A DNA stretch of 64,000 bases from Parietichytrium sp. I65-24A (lineage: Eukaryota > Sar > Bigyra > Thraustochytrida > Thraustochytriidae), in the NCBI GenBank assembly GCA_012862575.1, contig BLSF01000035.1, positions 372,001 to 436,000 on the forward strand. Direction: 5' to 3'. This document shows, piece by piece, positions 30,201-38,883 of the stretch. Position 1 is the stretch's first letter. Each line of letters starts with the position of its first letter. The notes beneath the pieces are model-generated. The model worked only from the letters and a program-made list of their open reading frames with translations. It had not been told where the DNA came from and did no database searches. The position numbers were made by a program, and so were the translations under genes.

Positions 30201-30245
30201 TTGTGAGACTGTGAGATTGTGAGATTGTGAGATTGTGAGATTGTA
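30201..30245. repeat. Ten-base tandem repeat (TGTGAGATTG)
   Basis: Four to five tandem units, the last ones slightly changed, in the 5' flank of the SLC12 gene. Confidence 0.85.
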
Positions 30246-30414
30246 GGACTGTGCGACGGAGTGTGGGGCTGAGACGCCAAAAGCAATCAACGTCGCGGCG
30301 AGAGGAAGGGCTGATTTGGTACGTCTTCCCAAGCTGCTTCCGACGAGCGCGGCCATAATCTCTTTCACTTTCGGTGGCTTCGTCCACGGTGTTCTTGGTG
30401 CCCTTCGCTCAGGG

Positions 30415-30443
30415 TGATATATATATATTCATATATATATATT
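30415..30443. promoter_or_regulatory. TATA-rich inverted repeat upstream of SLC12 gene
   Basis: Two ATATATATAT blocks separated by TTC and followed by TTCGA lie about 190-215 bp before the ATG at 30632. It may contain a core promoter element or be a simple repeat; there is no direct evidence of promoter activity. Confidence 0.25.
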
Positions 30444-30631
30444 CGACGGGCCACTCGGCAGGTTTGCTCTCAGAGGTGAATTAGTTGGAACCCTTCAGCC
30501 AGACGTCTCGCTGTTGCTGGTTTGGGGTAGCACCTGGCCGGAGAAGCAGAGGGCTCGCGCCTTCTCGCCTGGTGAGCGAGCCGGCCCCGCTGCATTCGAT
30601 CAACGGCAGTCGTTAGGAAAGGAGAGCCAAA

Positions 30632-33600
30632 ATGCTGGAAATGAGGAAGCAGCAACTGGCAACACTGCTGTTTGCCGGAGGAGAGCCGGGAGGCCTGGTA
30701 CTCGACGACACGAGCCGCTCGGGGCTGAGACAATGTGATGTGGAATCTACATCTGGCCCGGCGAAAGCTGGGCCTGCCAAGAAGCAGGGCACCCTGATGG
30801 GCGTGTACATTCCCGTCGCGGCGAGCATGTGGGGAGTGCTTATTTTCATTAGATTTAGCGTAATTGTCGGGTATGCAGGGTGGATCATGGCGGTGGGCTT
30901 TGTCCTCCTCTCTGCTTTTGTGCAGGTTTTGACGACGCTCTCGCTGTGCGCGGTGCTAAGCAATTCGAGCAATTACTCGGGCGGGACGTTTGGGATCTTG
31001 AAACGCAACGTAGGGGGCGAGATTGCGGGCGTAGTCTGCCTGCTTTATTACCTTGGCATGACCACCATGGCGAGCGTGGAGCTCCTTGGTAGTGTGCAAG
31101 CCATTGACTATGTGTTGACCGGCACGGAAACGTATCACGGGACCAGTCTCACCGGGAGCACGTACTGGGACCAGCTTATGCTCGGCGGGCCTCTTCTCTT
31201 CGTCCTCGCCTTTGTCCGAGCCTTTGACGTCCGCTACGTCCACATCATGACGTTCTTCATTCTATTGGTGGTGCTGGTCAGCTACCTATTCGGTTTCCTC
31301 GGGCTGTTCCTCACGGCGGGATCCTGGCGCGGTGCGTTGGAAGGCATCCCTGGTGTCACGGGAATAAATGAAACCACGTTCTTGTCCACAGCCCTCCCGA
31401 ATTTTGCGGCACCAGAGTACAGCGAGGAAGACCTGTACGATATTTACGGCGTAACCGAAGAGATGGTGGAAGAAAATAAACTCAAGGACCCCACATCGGC
31501 CCTCTCACTAATCTTTCCCATGTTTTTGGGAGTCTTCCAGGGAGGGAACAAAGCCCCGGACTTGGAGCGGCCGAATCACAGTATCGTGAAAGGCACGCTC
31601 ATGGCCATAGCTACCTCTTTCTGCATCTATACGCTCCTCTTCTTGCTCTTTGGTGCCGTAGCGGAGAGGGAGGTTTTAAAGGTCGAATTTCTCTTGTTTT
31701 CCGATCTAACCTGGCCATCGAAATACATTGGCGTCATAGGATCGGTGCTCGTAGGTATCGGCGCCTGCGTAGAACTGCTGGAGATTGGGCCAACAGTTCT
31801 TCATGCTGTGGCTTCGGATGGGCTGTTCTCCTTCTTGCAGCGCTTGGGCCTGCATAAAAAGACTGCCAAAGGCGAGCCAGTTCGCGCCGTGCTGGTTAGC
31901 TTTTCCATCAATTTTTGCCTGCTGTTCATCACAAGCGCGTACTTTGAAACGCTAGCCACGGTCGTAACCTTGCTTTTCATGCAGGCCTACTTTTGCATGC
32001 ACCTTGCCCTGGTCCTTAACGAATTTCAGCGCCACGCAAGCTGGCGCCCCACTTTTAAGTACTACCACTGGTCGACGGCGTTGATTGGCTCCGTCACAAC
32101 GTTTGTGCTAATGTTTTACATCAGCTGGGAGATTGCTCTCGCGGTGCTCCTCATCGCCCTCTTGCTCATGGTCATTGCCAAGGTGATCGAGGAGCCCAAG
32201 CGCAAAGGTCTCGCCACGCAAACGCTCATGAAGGGCAGGGCACTCAACTTTATGCTTACCGATACGATGCTCGTACACCGCGCCCTTCTAGTTAAACGGG
32301 AGAAGAAGCGCCATGAATTTCGCTTGGGCAAAGATTCGCAGGTACAAATCGAAGTTGTCAGTGAAAACAGCGACAAAGACAAGAACATTATCCTGCCCAA
32401 GAGGAAGACGACTTCGCGCTTGATTCATCTAGAGAAAATGATTCAAGATGATGAGCATGACGAGGACCGTTTCTGGGAGCCCCAGCTCTTGTGCCTCATT
32501 GATGACCCGGAGAGCTCTTCTCGTGAGATGGGCCATCTTAAACTTCTGCACTTTGCCGAGCAAATCTGCACTCGCGGTGTTGCCCCTCAGTTGGCAATGG
32601 TCGCGAGCGTCCTGACAGCGGGCCAAGCTTCAGTTCGCACGCAGGTTGCTGAGCAAGCATTAGCTCTGCGCCTCAAGCTGTTTTCGCTCACCTCCTATAC
32701 AAACTTGCCGGCCTTTCCGCGCGTTGTGATTGCACCCTCTACCGCCACCCGGGCAGACAGTTACATCATGCTCATGCAATCCGTTGGCGTTGGCATGTTG
32801 ACACCAAATCTCACCTTGCTCTCTTTCGAGCATCCGGACCTCTTCAAGCTCGTCCAAAACGCGGATCTCACTACCAAAGAATTGATCATCCTCAAGGACG
32901 AACTTCCGCTGGAGTACAAGCACAAGGCTTCGAAAGTTGTCAAATTGCGCACCCCAAACAACTCTGTCATAAGGCGTATTGAAGGCAGGGATACGGCACC
33001 CCGCAATGGCTTGGGTACGGAACCCACGCCGGAAAGCTCCGTGCACGAAGGTTCCGTTCATGGCAAGCAAGACGGGTTCCGCCAGCCCTCAGAGAGCGTC
33101 ATTCGGCAAGTTGCACAGGAACTCGAAGCTGCTGTCGAGGAGGATGAGAACGGCAGAAATGAAAATGTTTCGGAAATGTCAAGGCGGATGTCAAGGCGCC
33201 TAAGCCGAAGAGCGAGCCGGCCTCGCTTTCAAAGCGAAGAAGAAGACGAAGATGAGGACGACTCGGAGCATGTCGACCAGGACACTATTGAGGATCTTGA
33301 CCTCTTACACTTTAACCGACGAGACCGTAAGAGAAGGGCTCGCCTACTCCGCAGGTATGGCACGATTGACGTGTGGTGGATTCTCAAGCAAGGCGGCCTC
33401 CCTGTCATCGTTGCACAATTGCTCTCCACGCACAGGGTGTGGAAAAATTGCGATCTTCGCGTATTCGTGGTAGTGGAGGCGCATCAAATGGACGACGTGA
33501 TGACAGCAATGCTCACAGTGCAAGTGCAAGGGTTCCTGAAAGCTATGCGTGTACACGCTGAAGTCGAGGTGCTTCAAGTTGATCCAAAGACTCGGGTAGT

Positions 33601-34072
33601 ATTGCGCAACACGATTATACGCGAATTTTCCGATATTGAGGACGGAGCGAGTATCAAACGATCAAAGACAACTGGAAACAACGTAGAGGATAGTTTGTTT
33701 TTCAAGAATTTGAAGAACGATGGAGCTCAAAGTGAGGGGGGCTCTGCCGCATCTGACTACACTAGGCGGGTAGGATCGGGTTACCAGCGCATGCCCGCAG
33801 TCATGGACCTCTTCCCTGAGGCCATGCCCGAGACTCAAAACAGCGCTGAGCAAAAGACGATCCGCAAAGCTGCAATTCAGCTCTACAACAACCTTCTCGT
33901 GGAACACTCTATTGATGCTGAGCTGGTCATACTAAACTTGCCTGCGCCAATGCCGGATCAGAGCGCGAAAGAATACAAACAAGACTTGCTGGAGCTCACG
34001 GAAGCAATGGATCGCGTGGCATTCATTCACACTCCAGGCAACTCCAACAACTTGGACAGGTTTACGGCTTGA
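30632..34072 (+). CDS. SLC12-family cation-chloride cotransporter
   Basis: These proteins carry K+ and/or Na+ together with Cl- across the plasma membrane and control cell volume and ion balance. The 1146-residue protein has a short N-terminus (1-51), then KKQGTLMGVYIPVAASMWGV leading into about 12 membrane spans (roughly 55-500), including SNYSGGTFGILKRNVGG and PMFLGVFQGGNKAPDLERPNHSIVKGTL, the family's TM6-7 region. A large cytosolic C-terminal SLC12 domain follows: PQLLCLIDDP, TIDVWWILKQGGLPV, RVFVVVEA and the end block DAELVILNLPAP. An acidic, Ser/Arg-rich insert lies around residues 830-900. KCC versus NKCC type cannot be decided by eye. The 5' end of the gene is partly duplicated just downstream (34188-34376). 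Confidence 0.92.
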   Translation: MLEMRKQQLATLLFAGGEPGGLVLDDTSRSGLRQCDVESTSGPAKAGPAKKQGTLMGVYIPVAASMWGVLIFIRFSVIVGYAGWIMAVGFVLLSAFVQVLTTLSLCAVLSNSSNYSGGTFGILKRNVGGEIAGVVCLLYYLGMTTMASVELLGSVQAIDYVLTGTETYHGTSLTGSTYWDQLMLGGPLLFVLAFVRAFDVRYVHIMTFFILLVVLVSYLFGFLGLFLTAGSWRGALEGIPGVTGINETTFLSTALPNFAAPEYSEEDLYDIYGVTEEMVEENKLKDPTSALSLIFPMFLGVFQGGNKAPDLERPNHSIVKGTLMAIATSFCIYTLLFLLFGAVAEREVLKVEFLLFSDLTWPSKYIGVIGSVLVGIGACVELLEIGPTVLHAVASDGLFSFLQRLGLHKKTAKGEPVRAVLVSFSINFCLLFITSAYFETLATVVTLLFMQAYFCMHLALVLNEFQRHASWRPTFKYYHWSTALIGSVTTFVLMFYISWEIALAVLLIALLLMVIAKVIEEPKRKGLATQTLMKGRALNFMLTDTMLVHRALLVKREKKRHEFRLGKDSQVQIEVVSENSDKDKNIILPKRKTTSRLIHLEKMIQDDEHDEDRFWEPQLLCLIDDPESSSREMGHLKLLHFAEQICTRGVAPQLAMVASVLTAGQASVRTQVAEQALALRLKLFSLTSYTNLPAFPRVVIAPSTATRADSYIMLMQSVGVGMLTPNLTLLSFEHPDLFKLVQNADLTTKELIILKDELPLEYKHKASKVVKLRTPNNSVIRRIEGRDTAPRNGLGTEPTPESSVHEGSVHGKQDGFRQPSESVIRQVAQELEAAVEEDENGRNENVSEMSRRMSRRLSRRASRPRFQSEEEDEDEDDSEHVDQDTIEDLDLLHFNRRDRKRRARLLRRYGTIDVWWILKQGGLPVIVAQLLSTHRVWKNCDLRVFVVVEAHQMDDVMTAMLTVQVQGFLKAMRVHAEVEVLQVDPKTRVVLRNTIIREFSDIEDGASIKRSKTTGNNVEDSLFFKNLKNDGAQSEGGSAASDYTRRVGSGYQRMPAVMDLFPEAMPETQNSAEQKTIRKAAIQLYNNLLVEHSIDAELVILNLPAPMPDQSAKEYKQDLLELTEAMDRVAFIHTPGNSNNLDRFTA

Positions 34073-34187
34073 AGTGGTTGGTTAGGGAGCGGGCAAAAGG
34101 CACAACATAATTCTTGAGCCGTGTGTAACTATTTTCCAAGTTTTTTTTAATAAATAAAAAATATACAAGTATGTACCGTAAGGAAAA

Positions 34188-34376
34188 ATGCTGTTCTGGA
34201 GGGAGCAGTAGTTAAACTGGCCACACTGCCGTTTGCCGGAGGAGAGCCGGGAGGCCTGGTACTCGACGACACGAGCCGCTCGGGGCTGAGGCAATGTGAT
34301 GTGGAGTCTACATCTGGCCCCAAAAAAGCTGGGCCTGCAAAAAAGCAGGGCACTCTGACGGGCGTGTACATTCCCG
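34188..34376 (+). pseudogene. Duplicated 5' fragment of the SLC12 gene
   Basis: Bases 34215-34376 align without gaps to 30654-30815 (162 bp, 12 mismatches counted by eye, about 93% identity), corresponding to residues 8-61 of the cotransporter. The start ATG region (34188) is also recognisable, but a five-base insertion between it and the gapless block takes that ATG to a stop after seven codons. Similarity ends at the CCCG of GVYIP, just before the first membrane span, and unrelated sequence follows, so no transporter can be made. It lies 115 bp after the parent's stop codon. A partial tandem duplication is the simplest origin. Confidence 0.9.
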
Positions 34377-34416
34377 GCACCAAGCTTTTTCTCACAAAGA
34401 CAGACCTCTTAAGTTC

Positions 34417-34819
34417 ATGGCTGTCCAGCGCTGTGTGTCAAAACAAAACAGATATCGCAACTTTAGGTCAGACACAATGTCCAATTTCAACAATACAAAG
34501 CAAAAGCAATATCCCAACAACACGCTACGTTTCCGTAAGCACTTTTTGCTCCACGTTGAACTCAGAAGGAAGGCAGTAAGGTATGTGTATTTTCATGCTT
34601 TTCCTCAAAAAGGGTTTGCTAACATCCATTTCCTCATCGTCGTTCAAACGCGTGTACAGCAAACATGCCTACAGAAAAGATCCATATCAGATGGATCGAA
34701 GGAGCCGCAAAGCCCCGGTAGCGATTTCCCTCCCCTTCTCCTCTCTCCCTTTCGACAATTGTACTTCACCCCTCAGAGATCTTGGTGATTTTTTGTCGTC
34801 ACGCAAACGTCAAGAGTAG
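34417..34819 (+). CDS. Candidate small two-exon gene next to the SLC12 fragment
   Basis: An ATG at 34417 opens 54 codons (MAVQRCVSKQNRYRNFRSDT onward) up to AAG|gtatgtg at 34581; an acag acceptor at 34659 restores the frame (split Ser codon) and continues SKHAYRKDPYQMDRRSRKAP to the stop at 34819. The spliced length is 107 residues, basic and Ser-rich, and the intron 79 bp. A poly(A)-like AATAAA occurs near 34902. It begins in sequence joined to the duplicated SLC12 fragment but not in the SLC12 frame. No family is recognised; this may be chance. Confidence 0.25.
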
Positions 34820-37263
34820 CAAGTATTACTTTACATCCTTGGGGATTCGCGCAAATGCCGAACTCTTCCAGGAGAGCAAGATGTTCTATTCTTTCTCTGC
34901 AATAAAAACTCACCTCAATTTAGAATGAGATCCGACGGGATGGCTCGCACAGAGAAAAATATCATGACACCACTGTACATTCTGTAACAAATAAACAAGT
35001 GTCCACGAGATTAGTCAATCGTCCGTTCTATACACGCTTGCCGCAATTTTTGAACCAAACAAACACAATGCATGCCACGCAGCCAAAAGTCCTCGGGTTC
35101 ACGTTGATCATCATGGTATTCAGAAGACCGTCGTGTGAAAAAGATTATCTTCACAGGACTCTTTGACCACATGTTTGCGGATGGGCAGAGGTTCAACTAT
35201 AAAAACCAAGCCCAAGACAGGAGAGCAGCCATTTCACAAAGAGATGAGAAGGGTTGGTTGCGCGGAGAGCAATGCCTCTCTACTGGTGTTGCGATCTCCA
35301 CCTCGCCAGTGACTGCTCTGAAGAAAAAGCAAGCCGATGGCAGAACAAGGGCAGAGAATCGCAGAATATTCGCTCTTGCGCATTTGAGTGGCTGATATCA
35401 CCCCTGGGAGTAGAATCAGTGATACAGTTAAAGCGATGCGCTGGTATTAACCCTTTTCTCTGATCCATCCTGACCCTCAACAACGATCTCTCTCTAGTTT
35501 CGCATTGGCCTTTGCTCAATCCATTGCCAGCAAGGAGATGCTGGGACCTTGGGTATATCTATGTATCCGAGATTATTGGGTTAAGTGTTTTGCATCCTCA
35601 CGGAAATCAGAGTGGTGCATGACTAAACGTTGTCTTCATCTACAATGACCCAGCATCCCATGCGGACTTGCCATGTGCGCGCGAACGTATCTCTCTTCCC
35701 TTATAACCCCTCCGACAGTTCGAGCTTACCTCTTATCAAACCCGTGTTGCGTCTCCAAGAAACCCGCGATCAAGATGAGCGGTGCTACTCAGTACTTGGG
35801 AGTACACTGTATGAAAACAATCCACGCAAACAAGAACAATGTTAGATGAGTATGACCCGGAAACAACCAGTTGGAGAGTGGTTGTGGCCTTAAGGCCCAT
35901 CGCGACCAAGCACGCCTTTTTGCAATCACACAGAGTCGCAATTAAATGCAATCCCGTGCCATAAGCCTGCCAGCAGAACGCCAACAGAAAACACGAGATC
36001 CCTTATGCAACGCTCCAAGGCAATACCCGCCATATCTATCTTCCACAAAGGGTCCTCCGAATGCGTGGTGCAAAATAGCCACGGCACTCCGTCTCCGACA
36101 GCGAGCCGCCAGAGAGCATCGGACCCCGGTGGTTTCGGCGCGCGCCAACACGACTCCCTTCTTCCCCCCACCCCACCCCACATCACGCATTCCACGCCAG
36201 GGAACCACCGCGAAATGTTCGAGCGCTCCAAAGAGTTTGCGCTTTCTTGGTATACAGCGCCAACCCAAACGATTGGATGCTCAATCCATCTTGCACTGAC
36301 TCAAACAAAAAATGGCATAGTCACCGCATCATCATCCCGAGCCCGAAAGCCCGCTAGACACGGCCGGCTTAATGTGCAGTCACCACCTCTCCACCACCAC
36401 CACCTCCCACAACACGCGCCCCACGGAATACTACCACACAATCCCGACTCTCCAGACTCCATGACACTCTGCATTTTCCACGTACCTTTTTGCAGCTTGT
36501 CACTCTTTCGGCGCTTTCTTGCCGCGGCTGAGATGGCCAACTTCAACTTCGTCCATGTCGCCTACGCGAGAGATCTCTCAGCCGCCGCGTTCCATCGTGG
36601 GCGCTTCACAAAACCACACTGTGGTCAAGTGGTCAAGGCGTCACCCGCGTTTCAAGTTTGCTCAGTGTCATTCATTCACAGTGTCTATCGCTTCCATCGT
36701 CTTCCATCGCCCCCACCCAACTTTGCCAATTCTGCTAGTCTGCTAATTCTGCTAATGAATTCAATGAACGCAACTTACGCAACTTGTCTTTTTTTGCCAA
36801 GTCGCAACGCAGAGTGCTAGGTGGTACTAGTGGCTTCGCGTAGCCAGCGGCTGCCAGCGCGTGAGATGGGAATGGATGGACGTGTGGAGGCGTAGACCGC
36901 GCCGTAGGAAATGGATGGATGGAACAGAAAGAACAGGGAAATGGGTGGAGGCAGCAAAGAGAGACTCACAGATGCCCTCGATGGACGCTGGGCAAATTTA
37001 GTGTAATTTAGACTTAGAAAAAAGAAACGATTTTGGTGTGGAAGAAATGTAGAAGGTGATGACCCTACCCTATGCCCCCGCATTTTCTCGTTCTTTTCTT
37101 TTTTTATACTAAATAGTGAAGGGAAAAAAAATCGTTTTAGGGAGAGCCTCGTAGTCCATCAAAACATTCCTCAAGTGCAGGAAGCCTTGCGTTTCAGCAG
37201 CACGAAAAATTATGACGGAACTGATTACGTACGTATACACAGAGCACCTGCCAGGAGGCCACT
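34820..37263. other. 2.4-kb intergenic region
   Basis: Nothing definite. A 271-codon plus frame at 36005-36820 has no domain pattern, is rich in His/Pro/Ser and overlaps equally long minus-strand frames, so it is not annotated as a gene. Confidence 0.5.
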
Positions 37264-38082
37264 TCATCTCGACAATGTCATGCGAACTGAGCTGAGGATC
37301 TCCAGGAGCTGGGCACCGAGGGAATTGAATAGGTCGCTCTTTGCTGCGACATAGCACGCGCCAGATACGAACGCAACTGATACTGTGAGAAGTCCGTACG
37401 CCAGAAACTTCATGAAACCTATTCGGCGCTGGAACTCTTTGGTGTCGTTTACACGCGGAAATGGGACGGGTGGAACTGGCTTGTCCAAAAATTTACAGAG
37501 CGGTTCCCAGCCTTCCGCGACGCTGAAAACGAGTAACTTCTCGCTTGGAACCCGCTTTTTGACGTAGGCAATGTGTTCGTCGTAAGCCCGGATGACCTTT
37601 TCTTTGTCTGGAAATGCATCGCGAAAGAGGGACCGATTCCAGATCAAGTCTGTGGTCATTTTGGCAAAGCTGCGCATGATTGTGGTGGAGAGAATCGGGC
37701 GAAATGGGAAGGTCTGCGTGTAATAGATGGTCGCCATCATGCTCTTGTACCAGCCTTCACCGCCATTTGGATGCACGTTGAGGAGGATTTTCGCGTTGGG
37801 GTTCGCCTCCCACAGTTCTTCCCAAACGGATGTGGTCGGGAAATCTGTCACGGCGTCATAGTCACCGAGAACCTGGTCCCAGTCGCACTGAGCGCCTAGA
37901 GGGAGCTTGGCGACACGAACCCAGAACGGCAGGTGCGTCCCCATGTTGAGAAAGACTTCTTTCATATGATAAGTTTTATACCCGAGGATATTCAGTGCCT
38001 CCATTGTCGACATGGTGCCGCATCGCCCATACCCTGCGCCAATCACCTTGATCCCATTGCCCCTGCGGCCCGAGCGCTCCAT
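37264..38082 (-). CDS. P-loop sulfotransferase-like protein with C-terminal membrane span
   Basis: The first ATG is at 38082, giving 272 residues. The N-terminus IKVIGAGYGRCGTMSTMEAL is the 5'-phosphosulfate-binding loop of the sulfotransferase family often seen in fungi and protists (pattern GAGxGRTGTxS), followed by LGYKTYHMKEVF, a DYDAVTDFP block and a strand AKILLNVHPNGGEGWYKSMM. In relatives that last block usually reads LTVRDPxxWYxS, so the Arg-Asp pair is altered here and two extra residues are present. A hydrophobic span near residues 226-250 (FLAYGLLTVSVAFVSGACYV) suggests anchoring of the C-terminus in a membrane. The true sulfate acceptor is unknown, and the altered motif may mean reduced or changed activity. 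Confidence 0.75.
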   Translation of the reverse strand: MERSGRRGNGIKVIGAGYGRCGTMSTMEALNILGYKTYHMKEVFLNMGTHLPFWVRVAKLPLGAQCDWDQVLGDYDAVTDFPTTSVWEELWEANPNAKILLNVHPNGGEGWYKSMMATIYYTQTFPFRPILSTTIMRSFAKMTTDLIWNRSLFRDAFPDKEKVIRAYDEHIAYVKKRVPSEKLLVFSVAEGWEPLCKFLDKPVPPVPFPRVNDTKEFQRRIGFMKFLAYGLLTVSVAFVSGACYVAAKSDLFNSLGAQLLEILSSVRMTLSR

Positions 38083-38883
38083 CTGCTCCAACACACTTGA
38101 CCCGTCTAACTATCTCCAACACCCCAAAGTCACTGTCGAGTCGACAGAAAGAAGCTCTGTTTGTTTGCCCACGCCAATGCAAACACTGAATCGTCAAATG
38201 AGGTCTGGCTCGTCAAATGACAGCTGCCCTCTGCTGCCCCGAGGGATTGGAAAGTAGGAACGAATGATAGAATTAAAGAATGCATCATTGAATGAATGAA
38301 TGAATGAAGGCTTGATGGCGACCGTGTCGCGAGTGTACCCACTTGGGCATTGGCTTGAGTGCATTCATTGATCTTCACTCCAACCGAGACTTTTCTCCTT
38401 TCTTTCCTAACTGTTCAGAAATATCCAGACTTACGAGCACGACAGCCAGGCGCTAGCGCACATGCGAATCATCTTCTTCCTTTCTCATTGCGCAACTGCA
38501 CGTCTCCTCACAGTGAGCACCAAATGCTAGAATTCTAAATCTGAATTCTGAATCTTTCAATGCCGACTGACACACCTGTGTCGAAGCGAAGGAAGCGTGT
38601 CGTTGATTGTGCAAAACAATCAAAATTCGAAATTCCCAAGTGTGAAAAGATTTTTTATGGTTTACAAAACTTACGCGTCGTCACGACCCCAAACCAACCC
38701 GCCAGCGTACGGGACTTTATGGAATACAGTGAGAGAAAAATTCACTACCGATTCGAGTAGTCTGGAGAACCGGGTGTCTGGAGCGAACGTGCGAGAACCG
38801 GGATTAACGGGATGACGACACACACATACACATGCACATAATGCACATACACATTCGCAGAGATGGAGGTTCGAAGCCAAAAG
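38083..38883. other. Intergenic region
   Basis: Lies between two minus-strand genes. It contains a GAAT microsatellite near 38286-38310, a TTCTGAATT patch at 38529-38555 and a CACATACA-rich stretch at 38819-38856. A GGTTCGAAGCC at about 38869 matches a tRNA B box, but no A box precedes it. Confidence 0.5.

Larger units (their letters stand above)
28571..30631. other. 2-kb intergenic region
   Basis: Separates two plus-strand genes. It contains a short GA run near 28645, a TTCTGAATT-rich patch at 29640-29720, a ten-base tandem repeat at 30201-30245 and a TATA-rich inverted repeat near 30415-30443 about 200 bp ahead of the SLC12 gene. No coding region or RNA gene was recognised. Confidence 0.5.

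Noticed and set aside
36005-36820. 271-residue plus-strand ORF
   Set aside because: Rich in His/Pro/Ser, no conserved pattern, and equally long frames overlap it on the minus strand.
38869-38879. GGTTCGAAGCC matching a tRNA B box
   Set aside because: No A box or cloverleaf can be drawn in the CACATACA-rich sequence upstream.
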